A DNA stretch of 24,600 nt, taken from contig DDEP01000185.1 in the NCBI GenBank assembly GCA_002336465.1, positions 1 to 24,600 of the forward strand. Direction: 5' to 3'. Numbering within the stretch: the first letter of the stretch is position 1; each line of letters starts with the position of its first letter. Both the position numbers and the translations under genes were made by a program. Source of the DNA: Pedobacter sp. UBA1951 (GTDB taxonomy: Bacteria; Bacteroidota; Bacteroidia; Sphingobacteriales; Sphingobacteriaceae). Shown one piece after another: positions 24,076 through 24,600 of the stretch. The notes beneath the pieces are model-generated. The model did not search any database and was not told where the DNA came from. It saw only the letters and a program-made list of their open reading frames with translations.

Positions 24076-24600
24076 TTAAACATTAAACCTGAAGTGCATA
24101 ATGTCGCCATCTTCAACGATGTAGCTTTTACCTTCAACACCAAGTTTACCGGCTTCTTTGCAAGCATTTTCAGAACCATAGGTAACGAAATCATTGTATT
24201 TGATAACTTCAGCACGAATAAAACCACGCTCAAAATCGGTATGGATTACTCCGGCAGCCTGTGGAGCAGTAAAGCCTTTTGTAATGGTCCATGCTCTTAC
24301 TTCCTGCACACCGGCAGTAAAGTAGGTGTACAAATCTAATAAAGTATAAGCGGCTCTGATCAATTTGTTCACACCCGATTCGTCTAAACCTAAATCGGCT
24401 AAGAACATTTGGCGTTCTTCATAACTTTCTAATTCAGCAATTTCTGATTCGATTTTGGCAGAAATAACCAATACTTCTGCTTTTTCATCAGCTACGGCTG
24501 CTTTTACCAATTCTACATATTTGTTTCCACTGATTACAGATGCCTCATCCACATTACATACGTACATAACTGGTTTTTGGGTCAATAAACCTAAACCTTC
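24076..24600 (-). CDS. ychF: Redox-regulated ATPase YchF, C-terminal half (cut by right edge)
   Basis: The last 174 residues of the Obg-related P-loop ATPase YchF/OLA1. The frame remains open through the right edge (EGLGL precedes LTQKPVMYVCNVDE), so the first half, with the P-loop and switch regions, lies outside. The visible part contains the end of the G domain (PVMYVCNVDE, the NxxE nucleotide-specificity region of YchF), a helical segment, and the C-terminal TGS-like domain (DLYTYFTAG...VRAWTITKGFTAPQAAGVIHTDFERGFIRAEVI...GKSYIVEDGDIMHFRFNV). YchF binds ribosomes and influences translation and stress response. A terminator lies 19 bases downstream. Confidence 0.95.
   Translation of the reverse strand, partial: EGLGLLTQKPVMYVCNVDEASVISGNKYVELVKAAVADEKAEVLVISAKIESEIAELESYEERQMFLADLGLDESGVNKLIRAAYTLLDLYTYFTAGVQEVRAWTITKGFTAPQAAGVIHTDFERGFIRAEVIKYNDFVTYGSENACKEAGKLGVEGKSYIVEDGDIMHFRFNV

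Overview
The window looks like chromosomal DNA of an AT-rich member of the Bacteroidota, most likely Sphingobacteriaceae and close to Pedobacter. The reasons are a SusC/SusD pair, S9 and M14 peptidases, a fused SpmA-SpmB membrane protein, an L-lysine 6-transaminase, a LytS-type TPR histidine kinase, and promoters of the Bacteroidota form (TTTG, about 19 bases, then TAnnTTTG). The genus is inferred from gene content, not measured.

Left part (1-6000). The N-terminus of an ECF sigma factor enters at the left edge on the minus strand, downstream of a secreted TraB/GumN-family protein. Divergent from them is a SusC/SusD outer-membrane uptake pair with no degradative enzyme beside it. It is closed by a perfectly palindromic 40-base bidirectional terminator.

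Middle part (6000-16600), all minus strand. M14 carboxypeptidase and SpmAB form one operon. A secreted S9 prolyl-oligopeptidase-family protein stands alone. pyrG-yidC is a housekeeping pair. The L-lysine 6-transaminase gene (lat) has a well-formed promoter that fixes its start codon. Rho-independent terminators separate these units.

Right part (16670-23080), the most interesting region. Three minus-strand transcription units encode (i) a 391-residue lipoprotein, (ii) an orphan TPR sensor histidine kinase without a response regulator, and (iii) a 280-residue lipoprotein followed by an S41-type secreted peptidase with a C-terminal glycogen-binding-like (E-set) domain. Upstream of each unit are direct repeats related to GACAAA at 20-21 base spacing, the geometry expected for a LytTR response regulator. 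The block is flanked by about 120-base imperfect direct repeats, which are the 3' end of the PLP-dependent deaminase gene. One copy is the intact gene's own end (22956-23075). The other is a decayed remnant (16671-16790) next to lat. This suggests that about 6.3 kb of accessory DNA entered at, or was duplicated around, the deaminase 3' end. The proposed system is a kinase-controlled cell-envelope regulon of two lipoproteins and a peptidase.

Right edge. A short dispersed-type repeat, a terminator and the 3' half of ychF close the window. No tRNA, rRNA, CRISPR array, transposase or integrase was seen.
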